Shown here piece after piece: positions 1-9,240 of a stretch of DNA of 64,000 bases. Within the stretch, counting starts at the first letter, position 1; every line of letters starts with the position of its first letter. A program made the position numbers and the translations under genes. The notes under the pieces were generated by a model, which did not search any database, had not been told where the DNA came from, and was given only the letters and a program-made list of their open reading frames with translations. The stretch is from Mycobacterium paraterrae (GTDB taxonomy: Bacteria > Actinomycetota > Actinomycetes > Mycobacteriales > Mycobacteriaceae), in the NCBI RefSeq assembly GCF_022430545.2, contig NZ_CP092488.2, forward strand, positions 1,178,001-1,242,000, written 5' to 3'.

Positions 1-54
1 CTGCACCGGCATGGTGATCACCGTGCCCGCGATAGTGTGCTGCGAGGCTGTCAT
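1..54 (-). CDS. N-terminal fragment of a KstR-controlled gene (cut by the window edge)
   Basis: Only the first 18 codons are present, beginning with ATG at 54 and reading MTASQHTIAGTVITMPVQ. The start lies 10 bp from a perfect KstR palindrome at 65-80, so the gene very probably belongs to the cholesterol regulon. The TIAGTVITMPV stretch recalls the N-terminus of acetoacetate decarboxylase-like mycobacterial proteins such as the neighbour Rv3519, but 18 residues are too few to assign a family. It would be transcribed in the same direction as the F420-type oxidoreductase at 99-1130, from its own promoter. Confidence 0.55.
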   Translation of the reverse strand, partial: MTASQHTIAGTVITMPVQ

Positions 55-64
55 CCGGCCTAAT

Positions 65-80
65 CTAGAACCCGTTCTAG
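65..80. promoter_or_regulatory. KstR operator upstream of the left-edge gene
   Basis: CTAGAACCCGTTCTAG is a perfect 7+2+7 palindrome and matches the KstR consensus TnnAACnnGTTnTA. It lies 10 bp upstream of the minus-strand start at 54 and just downstream of the oxidoreductase stop at 99, so it must serve the left-edge gene. Confidence 0.85.
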
Positions 81-98
81 ATGACCGCAAGCACCGCC

Positions 99-1130
99 TC
101 ACACGAGGCTGGCCAGCTCCTGGACCTGCTCTTTACTGCGGCCGCTGACAACCATCATGGTCACCCCGGACGCTTCCCAAGCCTTGATTTGCTTACGCAC
201 GTAGTCGACATCCCCGACGATCGCGGCATCGTCGATCACCTCGTCCGGGATGATCTCGGCTGCTTTATCCTTCTGGTTGCTGCGGAACAGCTTGGTCACG
301 TCGTCGACCACTTCCTCGTAGCCCATCCGGCGGTAGACGTCGGCATGGAAGTTGGTGTCCTCGGCTCCCATCCCGCCCATGTAGAGCGCGATGTAGGGCT
401 TCATCGCCGCGAAGGCGGCGGGTCGGTCGTCGGTGATGACGATGTTGGCCGTCGCACAGATCTCGAAGGTGTCCCGGTCACGACGGGCACCGGGCCGGGC
501 GAAGCCCTCGTCCAACCATTCGTTGTAGGTGTCGGCCATCCGCGGCGTATAGAAGATCGGCAGCCAGCCGTCGCAGACTTCGGCGGCCAGCGCCACGTTC
601 TTCGGCCCTTCGGCACCGAGCATGATCGGGATGTCCGAGCGCAGCGGGTGGGTGATCGGCTTGAGAGGCTTGCCCAGACCCGTTGCCCGCTCGCTCTTCA
701 ACGGCAGCGGGTAGTGCGGACCTTCACTGGTCACCGGCTTCTCCCGGGCCCACACCTGCCGGATGATGTCGACGTACTCGCGGGTACGGGCCAGCGGCTT
801 GGGGAACGGCTGGCCGTACCAGCCTTCGACCACCTGCGGTCCCGACACACCGAGTCCCAGGATGTGACGGCCACCGGACAGGTGATCGAGGGTCAGCGCC
901 GCCATCGCGCAGGCGGTCGGCGTACGCGCGGACAGCTGCACCACCGACGTGCCGAGCCTCAGTCGTTGCGTCGACGAGCCCAACCACGCCAGCGGGGTAT
1001 AGGCGTCGGATCCCCAGGCCTCGGCGGTGAACACCGCGTCGAACCCGGCGTCCTCGGCCGCCAGCACGAGTTCGGCGTGGTTGTCGGGTGGCTGGGCGCC
1101 CCAATATCCCAGCTGGAGTCCAAGCTTCAT
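99..1130 (-). CDS. LLM class F420-dependent oxidoreductase (Rv3520c-like)
   Basis: A 343-residue luciferase-like (TIM-barrel) protein, expected to use coenzyme F420. The N-terminus MKLGLQLGYWG with AEDAGFDAVFTAEAWG, then LRLGTSVVQLSAR near residues 60-72 and GGRHILGLGVSGPQVVEGW near 87-105 are typical of the family. The ATG at 1130 is chosen because GGAAGGTGG precedes it by 6 nt; an in-frame GTG further upstream would run into the KstR operator at 1178-1191. It is divergent from the OB-fold/ltp operon and shares that operator. Its substrate is unknown; a role on a steroid intermediate is inferred from context only. Confidence 0.9.
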   Translation of the reverse strand: MKLGLQLGYWGAQPPDNHAELVLAAEDAGFDAVFTAEAWGSDAYTPLAWLGSSTQRLRLGTSVVQLSARTPTACAMAALTLDHLSGGRHILGLGVSGPQVVEGWYGQPFPKPLARTREYVDIIRQVWAREKPVTSEGPHYPLPLKSERATGLGKPLKPITHPLRSDIPIMLGAEGPKNVALAAEVCDGWLPIFYTPRMADTYNEWLDEGFARPGARRDRDTFEICATANIVITDDRPAAFAAMKPYIALYMGGMGAEDTNFHADVYRRMGYEEVVDDVTKLFRSNQKDKAAEIIPDEVIDDAAIVGDVDYVRKQIKAWEASGVTMMVVSGRSKEQVQELASLV

Positions 1131-1177
1131 TCGTCCACCTTCCGCCGCAGGTCTTGACCCTATCTTGAATCCATTCT

Positions 1178-1191
1178 TAGAACCTGTTCTA
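1178..1191. promoter_or_regulatory. KstR operator between the F420-type oxidoreductase and the OB-fold/ltp operon
   Basis: TAGAACCTGTTCTA is a perfect 6+2+6 palindrome in the divergent spacer. It is 48 bp from the minus-strand ATG at 1130 and 10 bp from the plus-strand GTG at 1201, so it probably controls both directions. Confidence 0.88.
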
Positions 1192-1200
1192 CTCGACACT

Positions 1201-2193
1201 GTGACCACCAGCCAAAGCAGCCCGGTGCAGATCGATACCCATCAGAAGGTTCTCTCGGCGCCTCTGAAGCTCTCGTTCGACTACACCCGTTCAGTCGGCC
1301 CCACCCTAAGTGAGTTCTTCACCGCCCTACGTGGACGACACATCGTCGGCGTCCGGGGATCGGACGGCCGAATCTATGTCCCGCCCGCCGAGTTCGACCC
1401 GGTGACCTACGAGCGCTTGACCGAGATCGTTCCGGTCGACAGCGTCGGGACGGTGTTGTCGTGGACCTGGCAGCCGGAACCGCTTGCGGGGCAACCGCTG
1501 GACCGCCCGTTCGCCTGGGCGCTGATCAAGCTCGACGGCGCCGACGTTCCCCTGTTGCACGCGGTGGACGCCGGATCGCCCGACGCGATCAGCAGCGGCG
1601 CTCGGGTGCACGTCCACTGGGCCGAGGAGACGGTCGGCGCGATCACCGACATCGCCTACTTCGCGCTGGGCGATCAGGCCGAGCAGGTGTCGGACGTCAA
1701 GGACGACCGCGAGCCGGTAACGGTCCAAGTGACGCCGAGCAGCATCGAAATCCAGCACACCGCTTCACTTCCCGAGACCGCATTCCTGCGCGGCCTCGAG
1801 GAGGGCAAGTTGCTGGGAGCACGCACCGGCACGACCGGCAAGGTGTACTTCCCCCCGAAGGAAGCCGATCCTGCGACCGGTCTGGAACTCGACAACTTCA
1901 TCGAGCTGCCCGATAAGGGCACCGTCACGACGTTCGCGATCATCAACATTCCGTTCGCCGGCCAGCGCATCAAGCCGCCGTACGTCGCGGCTTACGTTCT
2001 GCTCGACGGCGCGGATATCGCTTTCTTGCACCTGATTCAGGAGATCGACGCCGCCGAGGTGCGAATGGGCATGCGGGTCGAGGCGGTGTGGAAGCCCCGC
2101 GAAGAGTGGGGCCTGGGCATCGACAACATCGAGTACTTCAAGCCGACCGGCGAACCCGACGCCGATTACGACACCTACAAACACCACCTGTAA
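1201..2193 (+). CDS. OB-fold/DUF35-type acyl-CoA-associated protein with two tandem domains (Rv3521-like)
   Basis: A 330-residue protein built from two copies of a DUF35/OB-fold unit: residues about 15-160 (FFTALRGRHIVGVRG, IYVPP, AWALIKLDGADVPLLHAV) and about 180-325 (FLRGLEEGKLLGARTG, VYFPP, VAAYVLLDGADIAFLHLI). The cysteines of the usual DUF35 zinc ribbon are absent, as in ChsH2. DUF35 proteins pair with thiolase-like lipid-transfer proteins, and this gene directly precedes ltp4 and ltp3, so a complex with them is likely. The GTG at 1201 is the first start beyond the operator; no Shine-Dalgarno is visible, so translation may be leaderless. Confidence 0.85.
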   Translation: MTTSQSSPVQIDTHQKVLSAPLKLSFDYTRSVGPTLSEFFTALRGRHIVGVRGSDGRIYVPPAEFDPVTYERLTEIVPVDSVGTVLSWTWQPEPLAGQPLDRPFAWALIKLDGADVPLLHAVDAGSPDAISSGARVHVHWAEETVGAITDIAYFALGDQAEQVSDVKDDREPVTVQVTPSSIEIQHTASLPETAFLRGLEEGKLLGARTGTTGKVYFPPKEADPATGLELDNFIELPDKGTVTTFAIINIPFAGQRIKPPYVAAYVLLDGADIAFLHLIQEIDAAEVRMGMRVEAVWKPREEWGLGIDNIEYFKPTGEPDADYDTYKHHL

Positions 2194-2205
2194 AGGGACA
2201 ACGAC

Positions 2206-3267
2206 GTGACTTTTCGTGATGTAGCCGTCGTCGGATTCGCCCATGCGCCGCATGTGCGACGCACCGACGGCACCACCAACGGCGTCGAGATGCTGATGCC
2301 GTGTTTCCACTCGCTGTACGAGGAGCTGGGGCTTCAGCAGACCGACATCGGCTTCTGGTGTTCTGGCTCCTCGGATTACCTTGCCGGCCGGGCATTCTCG
2401 TTCATCTCGGCGATCGACTCGATCGGCGCGGTACCTCCGATCAACGAGTCGCACGTCGAGATGGACGCCGCGTGGGCGCTGTACGAGGCTTACATCAAGC
2501 TGTTGACCGGCGAAGTCGACACCGCGCTGGTCTACGGATTCGGCAAGTCGTCAGCGGGAACACTGCGCCGGGTGCTGTCGCTGCAGACCGACCCGTACAC
2601 CGTCGCGCCGCTGTGGCCGGACGCCGTGTCGATGGCCGGGCTGCAGGCCAGGTTCGGGTTGGACTCCGGCAAGTGGACGGCCGAGCAGATGGCCCAGGTG
2701 GCGCTCGACACGTTCGCCGTCGCCGAGCGCACCGACTCCGAGAAGCCGGCCAAGAGCATCGACGAACTGTTGTCGCGGCCGTACTTCGCCGATCCTCTTC
2801 GGCGCCACGACATTGCACCGATCACCGACGGCGCCGCTGCGATCGTGCTGGCCGCCGGTGACAAAGCCCGCGAACTTCGCGAAAACCCGGCGTGGATCAC
2901 CGGCATCGAGCACCGCATCGAGACACCGGTGCTCGGCGCGCGCGACCTCACCACCTCACCCTCGACCGAGGCGTCGGCCAAGGCGGCGACGGGCGGCGAC
3001 ACCGGCTCGGTCGAGATCGCCGAGATCTACGCGCCTTTCACGCACCAGCAATTGATCCTGACCGAGGCGATCGGCCTGCCGTCGTCCACGAAGATCAACC
3101 CGTCGGGCGGCGCGCTGGCCGCCAACCCGATGTTCTCCGCCGGTCTGGAGCGCATCGGCTTTGCGGCGCAACACATCTTCGAAGGCTCAGCCGGCCGCGT
3201 GCTTGCGCACGCGACCAGCGGACCGGTCCTGCAACAGAATCTCGTCGCCGTGCTGGAAGGGAAATAA
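2206..3267 (+). CDS. ltp4: Lipid-transfer/thiolase-superfamily protein Ltp4 (sterol side-chain aldolase-like)
   Basis: A 353-residue member of the SCP-x/thiolase superfamily, the orthologue by position and sequence of Rv3522. The fold is visible in the N-terminal MTFRDVAVVGFAHAP, the central ITDGAAAIVLAAGDKA near 205-220 and the C-terminal KINPSGGALAANPMFSAG. No canonical CxxG nucleophile context is present, which fits retro-aldol rather than thiolytic chemistry. In Rhodococcus, Ltp3 and Ltp4 are needed for C-24-branched sterol side chains. It starts with GTG after AAAGGGAC, 12 bp behind the OB-fold gene and 2 bp before ltp3. Confidence 0.9.
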   Translation: MTFRDVAVVGFAHAPHVRRTDGTTNGVEMLMPCFHSLYEELGLQQTDIGFWCSGSSDYLAGRAFSFISAIDSIGAVPPINESHVEMDAAWALYEAYIKLLTGEVDTALVYGFGKSSAGTLRRVLSLQTDPYTVAPLWPDAVSMAGLQARFGLDSGKWTAEQMAQVALDTFAVAERTDSEKPAKSIDELLSRPYFADPLRRHDIAPITDGAAAIVLAAGDKARELRENPAWITGIEHRIETPVLGARDLTTSPSTEASAKAATGGDTGSVEIAEIYAPFTHQQLILTEAIGLPSSTKINPSGGALAANPMFSAGLERIGFAAQHIFEGSAGRVLAHATSGPVLQQNLVAVLEGK

Positions 3268-3269
3268 CA

Positions 3270-4435
<1,166 letters not shown>

Positions 4436-4439
<4 letters not shown>

Positions 4440-5314
4440 AGTACACCTGCAGTATTGCCTTCGGCCAGATCGACCAGTTGATCGAACTGGCCAAGACCGC
4501 TGAGGAAGTTGGCTTCGACTCGATAGCGTTGCCAGATTCCATTTTTTATTTCGAGAAGCAGTCCGTTGACTACCCCTACACCGCCGACGGCAAGCGGATG
4601 TTCGACGAGGAGTCGCCGTGGGTCGACCCGCTGATCCTGGCGGGCGCGATGGGCGCGGTCACGTCGAAGCTGCGTTTCTATACGAACGTGATGAAGCTGG
4701 GTTCGCGAAACCCGCTGCTACTGGCTCGCCAGGTCGGCTCAGTGGCCAACCTGACCAATAACCGCTTCGGCTTCGGGGTCGGGATCGGTTGGGCGCCAGA
4801 AGAGTTCGAGTGGTGCGGCGTGCCGTATGCGCGACGGGGCAAGCGGGTTGACGAGATGATCGAGGTCATCAAACTGGTGTTAGCCGGCGGCATGGTCGAA
4901 TTCCACGGCGAATTCTACGATTTCGACCGTCTGCAGATGAGCCCGGCGCCCACCCAACCGGTGCCGTTCTACGTGGGCGGCCATACCGACGTGGCGCTGC
5001 GTCGGGCGGCGCGGGTCGGTGACGGGTGGACCAGCGCGATGATGACGCACGCGCAACTCGCCGAAACGATTGGCAAACTCGACACTCTGCGCGCCGAGCA
5101 GGGACGCGAGGATCTGCCTTTCGAGATTCAGGCGGTGTGCATCGACAAGTTCGGCGTGGACGGTCATCGCGAGCTCGCCGAGATCGGAGTAACCGATTAC
5201 ATCACCATCCCGTGGCTTCTGGACGGGCTCGGGACCGACGCGCCGCTGGAGCAGAAGAAGGACTCGCTGAAACGCTGGGCCGAGACCTATATCCACTCTG
5301 GATGGCAGAACTGA
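4436..5314 (+). CDS. LLM class F420-dependent oxidoreductase, second copy
   Basis: A 292-residue luciferase-like protein (TIGR03619-type length). Motifs include LIELAKTAEEVGFDSIALPDS near 20, FGFGVGIGWAPEEFEW near 107-122 and PVPFYVGGHTDVALRRAARVGDGW near 175. It starts with a GTG that overlaps the ltp3 TGA as GTGA, showing translational coupling. It is distinct in length and sequence from the oxidoreductase at 99-1130, so the regulon here carries two LLM enzymes in one divergent locus. The H37Rv order as I know it does not have this gene directly after ltp3. Confidence 0.85.
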
Positions 5315-5315
5315 T

Positions 5316-5723
5316 ATGGCCGATACTCCCGCACACTTGGCTGGCAAGCGTTCTCGCGATGCCGTGGCAGCTCGCGACAAAGAAGCTTGGTTGGCGAACT
5401 TTGCCGACGACGCCATCGTCGAAGACCCCGTCGGCCCATCGCATTTCGACCCCGAGGGCAAAGGGCATCGCGGGCGTGACGCAATCTCGGCATTCTGGGA
5501 CAAAGCGATTGCCCCGACCGACAAGATCGAGTTCGTGTTCGACAAGACCTACGAATGCGGCAACGAGGAAGCCAACGTCGGCCACATCCTGATCACCGCA
5601 GCGGGACACCAGATCACCGCCGAAGGCGTCTTCACCTACAAGGTCGACAGCGACGGCAAGATGCTGGCCCTGCGCGCCTTCTGGGAAGTCGACCAGGCCA
5701 CCGCGAGCGCCCGCAAGATCTAG
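5316..5723 (+). CDS. NTF2-fold/ketosteroid-isomerase-like (SnoaL family) protein
   Basis: A 135-residue alpha+beta-barrel protein: an N-terminal helix (AHLAGKRSRDAVAARDKEAW), then LANFADDAIVEDPVG near 27-41 and GHRGRDAISAFWDKAIAP near 50-67, then four strands ending in LALRAFWEVDQA. This order is typical of SnoaL/steroid delta-isomerase-like proteins. The Asp at the VEDP position could be catalytic. It is the last gene of the KstR-controlled ltp4-ltp3 operon (1 bp after the oxidoreductase), so action on a steroid-derived enone is plausible, though unproven. It overlaps the convergent gene at 5720 by 4 bp. Confidence 0.82.
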   Translation: MADTPAHLAGKRSRDAVAARDKEAWLANFADDAIVEDPVGPSHFDPEGKGHRGRDAISAFWDKAIAPTDKIEFVFDKTYECGNEEANVGHILITAAGHQITAEGVFTYKVDSDGKMLALRAFWEVDQATASARKI

Positions 5724-6244
5724 AGCGATTCCAGCCCAGTGAGATAGCGCTGGGCGAGATCCTGGTATGCCTTCGGGTTCACTTTCACCCACATCTCGGC
5801 GCCGGTGCCGGCGATCGGGCCTTTGACCGTCGCGGGGGCCCCAACCACTAAGACTTCAGCCGGGATCTTGGTGCCGCCGGTCACCAGGGCGCCCGCCGCA
5901 ACGAGGCTACGCGCCCCGATCACTGCGCCGTCGAGCACGGTGGCGTGGTTGGCGATCAGTGCCTCGGCACCGATGTGGGCGCCGTGAATCACGCACATGT
6001 GTGCCACCGTCGCGCCGGGTCCGATATCGACCGGGACGCCGGGCGGTGAATGCAGCACCGAACCGTCCTGCACATTGGCGCCCTCACGGACCATCACCGG
6101 TCCGTAGTCGGCACGCAGCACGGTGTTGAACCACACCGACGCCCCGGCCTCGACGACCACATCGCCGATCAAGGTGGCGGTCGGCGCGACGAAGGCGGTG
6201 GGATCGACCCGCGGCGCTCGTCCTTCAAACGCGAATAGCGGCAT
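5720..6244 (-). CDS. Gamma-carbonic-anhydrase-like hexapeptide-repeat protein (Rv3525c-like)
   Basis: A 174-residue left-handed beta-helix protein. Hexapeptide repeats run from about residue 12 (VDPTAFVAPTATLIGDVVV) to 135. The putative metal ligands His65 (SVLHSPPG), His82 and His87 (VAHMCVIHGAHIG) are all present, as in gamma carbonic anhydrases and PaaY/YrdA proteins. The ATG at 6244 is the first in-frame methionine. It is divergent from kshA; the operator at 6315-6328 lies 70 bp upstream and might affect it. The reaction is not established for this subfamily. Confidence 0.88.
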   Translation of the reverse strand: MPLFAFEGRAPRVDPTAFVAPTATLIGDVVVEAGASVWFNTVLRADYGPVMVREGANVQDGSVLHSPPGVPVDIGPGATVAHMCVIHGAHIGAEALIANHATVLDGAVIGARSLVAAGALVTGGTKIPAEVLVVGAPATVKGPIAGTGAEMWVKVNPKAYQDLAQRYLTGLESL

Positions 6245-6314
6245 CGTTCAGATATACCGCAACGCGGGTAACCGGCAGATATGCGCCCGTCGTTGCGCGA
6301 TCTACGGCAAAAAC

Positions 6315-6328
6315 TGTAACGTGTTCTA
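6315..6328. promoter_or_regulatory. KstR operator and promoter of kshA
   Basis: TGTAACGTGTTCTA matches the KstR consensus. The TAACGT within it can act as the -10 box, giving a start of transcription near 6329 and a leader of about 28 nt. A GTGGAGA element precedes the kshA ATG at 6358. Confidence 0.85.
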
Positions 6329-6357
6329 GTTAGAAGCCCGATCACAGTGGAGACCTC

Positions 6358-7512
6358 ATGGCTACCGAAACCGCCGAAGTTCGCGAGATCGACGCCGGCA
6401 CCCTGCCCGACCGCTATGCCCGCGGTTGGCACTGCCTCGGCCCGGTCAAGGACTACCTAGACGGCGAACCGCACGGGATCGAGGCGTTCGGCACGCACCT
6501 CGTCGTATTTGGTGACTCGCACGGCGACATCCATGTACTTGACGGCTACTGCCGCCACATGGGCGGCAATCTGGCGCAAGGCACCATCAAGGGCGACGAG
6601 GTCGCCTGCCCGTTCCACGATTGGCGCTGGGGCGGCGACGGCAAATGCAAGCTGGTGCCGTACGCCAAGCGCACCCCGCGACTGGCGCGCACCCGGTCGT
6701 GGACAACCGACGTCCGCAGCGGCCTGTTGTTCGTCTGGCATGACCATGAAGGCAACCCGCCGCAGCCCGAGGTGCAGATCCCGGAGATCCCCGAATACTC
6801 CAGCGGCGAATGGACCGACTGGCGCTGGAACTCGATCCTGATCGAAGGCTCGAATTGCCGGGACATCATCGACAACGTCACCGACATGGCGCACTTCTTC
6901 TACATCCATTTCGGTCTGCCGACCTACTTCAAGAACGTCTTCGAAGGCCACATCGCATCGCAGTACTTGCACAACGTCGGCCGCCCCGATGTCAACGACC
7001 TTGGCACCTCATACGGTGAAGCGCACCTTGATTCAGAGGCGTCCTATTTCGGGCCGTCGTTCATGATCAACTGGTTGCACAACTCCTACGGCGACTACAA
7101 GGCCGAGTCGATCTTGATCAACTGCCATTACCCGGTGACCCAGAATTCGTTCGTGCTGATGTGGGGCGTCATCGTCGAAAAGCCCAAGGGCATGGACGAA
7201 AAAATGACCAACAAGCTCGCGAAGGTGTTCACCGAGGGTGTCAGCAAAGGCTTCCTCCAGGACGTCGAGATCTGGAAGCACAAGACCCGCATCGACAACC
7301 CGCTGCTGGTCGAGGAGGACGGCGCGGTCTACCAGATGCGCCGTTGGTACCAACAGTTCTACGTCGACGTCGCCGACATCACGCCGGATATGACGGACCG
7401 CTTCGAGATCGAGGTGGACACCACCATTGCCAACGAGAAGTGGCATGTCGAGGTCGACGAGAACTTGGCAAAGCAGGCCGAAGAAGAGAAGACCGAGCAA
7501 CCGGCTACATGA
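6358..7512 (+). CDS. kshA: 3-ketosteroid 9-alpha-monooxygenase, oxygenase component
   Basis: A 384-residue Rieske non-haem iron oxygenase that hydroxylates C9 of androstenedione-type steroids and, with KstD, opens ring B. The Rieske ligands are Cys65-x-His67 and Cys84-x2-His87. The mononuclear-iron motif DNVTDMAHFFYIH supplies His179 and His184. Its reductase partner kshB is at 56657-57736, about 49 kb away but under the same type of operator. Downstream lies a MIRU-like spacer and then the Cys-rich protein gene at 7562. Confidence 0.98.
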   Translation: MATETAEVREIDAGTLPDRYARGWHCLGPVKDYLDGEPHGIEAFGTHLVVFGDSHGDIHVLDGYCRHMGGNLAQGTIKGDEVACPFHDWRWGGDGKCKLVPYAKRTPRLARTRSWTTDVRSGLLFVWHDHEGNPPQPEVQIPEIPEYSSGEWTDWRWNSILIEGSNCRDIIDNVTDMAHFFYIHFGLPTYFKNVFEGHIASQYLHNVGRPDVNDLGTSYGEAHLDSEASYFGPSFMINWLHNSYGDYKAESILINCHYPVTQNSFVLMWGVIVEKPKGMDEKMTNKLAKVFTEGVSKGFLQDVEIWKHKTRIDNPLLVEEDGAVYQMRRWYQQFYVDVADITPDMTDRFEIEVDTTIANEKWHVEVDENLAKQAEEEKTEQPAT

Positions 7513-7561
7513 CGCCGCCGGCGGCGATGCAGAGCGCAGCGATGAGGAGGAGCGGCGACAT
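7513..7561 (+). repeat. MIRU-like interspersed repeat between kshA and the next gene
   Basis: The spacer contains GGCGATGCAGAGCGCAG followed by CGATGAGGAGGAGCGGCGAC. This resembles mycobacterial interspersed repetitive units as known from the senX3-regX3 spacer. It starts right at the kshA TGA, and its GAGGAGGAG is the only plausible ribosome-binding site of the following ATG at 7562, so the repeat couples the two genes. Confidence 0.65.
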
Positions 7562-8017
7562 ATGGACCCCAAGGAGTCACCCGATGTCGACCGGCTCGCC
7601 CGGTCGATGTTGATGCTCCGCGGCGATCACGACCACGACGAGCCGGCGTCGACGGGGGTCGGCGGTGGATCTTGGTCCAAGGCACCGAATTTCGCCAACG
7701 ATCCAGCTCGCGCCGCCGCGGTCCGGGCCGCCACGCAGGCCGACAAGGTTCGCTATTTGACCTCGGGCCAGCAGCCGGTGGACTGCCGGTTCTGCCACGC
7801 GACAGTCAACGTGAAGCGGATGGGCCCGGGACACACTGCGGTCCAATGGAATAGGGATGCCTCCCAGCGGTGCGCCTACTTCGCCGAGATCCGCGCCGGT
7901 GGGGAGCCGACCGCGCGAGCCCGGGCCTGCCCGAAGCTGGCCGACAGCATCGAGCATGCCGTTGCCGAGGGCTGCCTGGAAGCGGAGTCCAGCGCGACGC
8001 CGCCCGGCGACGGCTAG
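7562..8017 (+). CDS. Small Cys-rich hypothetical protein (Rv3527-like)
   Basis: A 151-residue soluble protein of unknown function. It has a polar N-terminus with a His/Asp run (GDHDHDEP near 21-28). Its C-terminal half carries Cys75-x2-Cys78 (VDCRFCHA), Cys104, Cys123 and Cys138, compatible with a small metal-binding or zinc-ribbon-like fold. The ATG at 7562 uses the GAGGAGGAG of the upstream repeat as its ribosome-binding site. Its position after kshA matches Rv3527. No enzyme family is recognised. Confidence 0.8.
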   Translation: MDPKESPDVDRLARSMLMLRGDHDHDEPASTGVGGGSWSKAPNFANDPARAAAVRAATQADKVRYLTSGQQPVDCRFCHATVNVKRMGPGHTAVQWNRDASQRCAYFAEIRAGGEPTARARACPKLADSIEHAVAEGCLEAESSATPPGDG

Positions 8018-8036
8018 CCGTCACACTCCATCACAG

Positions 8037-8086
8037 CCTGGCGACGATGCGGCTACACGCGGCGAACCGCTGAGGAGCCGGGCCAG
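8037..8086 (-). repeat. Degenerate MIRU-like spacer between convergent genes
   Basis: CTGGCGACGATGCGGC and GGCGAACCGCTGAGGAGCC resemble a decayed copy of the repeat at 7513-7561. It fills most of the 72 bp between the convergent genes ending at 8017 and 8090. No clear terminator hairpin with a T-run is seen here. Confidence 0.35.
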
Positions 8087-8089
8087 CAA

Positions 8090-9232
8090 TTACAGCCCGG
8101 CGAAGCGCTCTTTGACCTGTTCGGCGGTCAGTCCGTAGTCGTCGAGTGAATACTTGTGCTTGGGAGCCCTTTCGCCGCTTTGACTTTCGGCATGGCTGTC
8201 TTGCATCGCCTGCCGGGCCTCATCGGTGAGCGGGATGCCGAACTTGTGGTAAATGTCGGCGACGGTTCCCATCGGGTCGGCGATGAACTCCCGATACTCG
8301 ACGTCGTAGAACTGGTCCGGGTTGTACTTCTTGCGCGCCGTGTTGAACTGCTCGAGTCCGCGCGACCAGGTTTCCATTGCATCAGAACCGATTTGCGCGC
8401 CGACGAACTTGGTCGACCAACCGTCCGCGGTGTGCTGAGCCAGCGAACACATCGACGCCATGATCGTCTCGACAGGCCGGTGCGTCTGGATCACCAGTGC
8501 GTCGGGATAGGTCTCCATCAGCGCGTCGAGGGCGAAGAGGTGGCTCGGGTTTTTCAGCACCCACCGCTTGTCCGTGTCGTTGAGGCCGATCAGCTGCAGA
8601 TTCTTGCGGTGACGCTGGTAAGCGGGCGTCCAGTCCTGCTGCGACAACCACTTCGAGTAAGTCGGCAAATGCGCCAGCGTCTCATAAGACACCGAATGCA
8701 GGGACTGGCGCAGCAGCTGCCAGCATTCCTCGAGCTCGTAGGCGGCCATGAAGTGCAGGCCGGTGTAGCCCGGGTTGTCCTGATGGTGCTGATTGAATTG
8801 GTCGTCGAGCTGGCGGTACAGCGGGTGCGAATCCCACGTGTCGCGCGGCGGGCGCGGCTGCGGGAACTCCGCGAGCCACATGTGCAAGCCCTGATGCGCG
8901 GGGTCGGCGCCGAGCAACCGGTGCAGTGCCGTCGTGCCGGTGCGCACCAGTCCGGTGACGAAAATCGGGCGCTTGATGTCGACATCGGCATGCTGCGGGT
9001 ACTGCTTCCATGCCGACTCCGACAGCAGTCTCGCCACCAGCGCGCCACGGAGGAAAAAGCGATTCATCTTGCTGCCCAACACCGTTAGGCCCGCCTCCCT
9101 CCGGTAGGAGTCCAGCAGCACCTCGAGCGCTTCACGGTAGTTGTCGCTGTCGACGCCGAAGTCGTCGAGCCCGGTCAGCTTGGTCGCCGAAGCGTGCAAC
9201 TCATCGACGGTTGCGATGTCAGTGCGTTCCAT
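8090..9232 (-). CDS. Sulfotransferase family protein (Rv3529c-like)
   Basis: A 380-residue PAPS-dependent sulfotransferase-type protein. The 5'-phosphosulfate loop is FVTGLVRTGTTALHRLLG near residues 91-108, and the 3'-phosphate-binding region is RWVLKNPSHLFALDALMETYPDALVIQTHRP near 208-238 (shown by its key residues K, H and R). The ATG at 9232 is preferred over the adjacent GTG at 9235. It follows the SDR gene by 8 bp and is the last gene of the KstR-controlled DUF1214-SDR-sulfotransferase unit. The acceptor substrate is unknown. Confidence 0.9.
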   Translation of the reverse strand: MERTDIATVDELHASATKLTGLDDFGVDSDNYREALEVLLDSYRREAGLTVLGSKMNRFFLRGALVARLLSESAWKQYPQHADVDIKRPIFVTGLVRTGTTALHRLLGADPAHQGLHMWLAEFPQPRPPRDTWDSHPLYRQLDDQFNQHHQDNPGYTGLHFMAAYELEECWQLLRQSLHSVSYETLAHLPTYSKWLSQQDWTPAYQRHRKNLQLIGLNDTDKRWVLKNPSHLFALDALMETYPDALVIQTHRPVETIMASMCSLAQHTADGWSTKFVGAQIGSDAMETWSRGLEQFNTARKKYNPDQFYDVEYREFIADPMGTVADIYHKFGIPLTDEARQAMQDSHAESQSGERAPKHKYSLDDYGLTAEQVKERFAGL

Positions 9233-9240
9233 CACGATGC

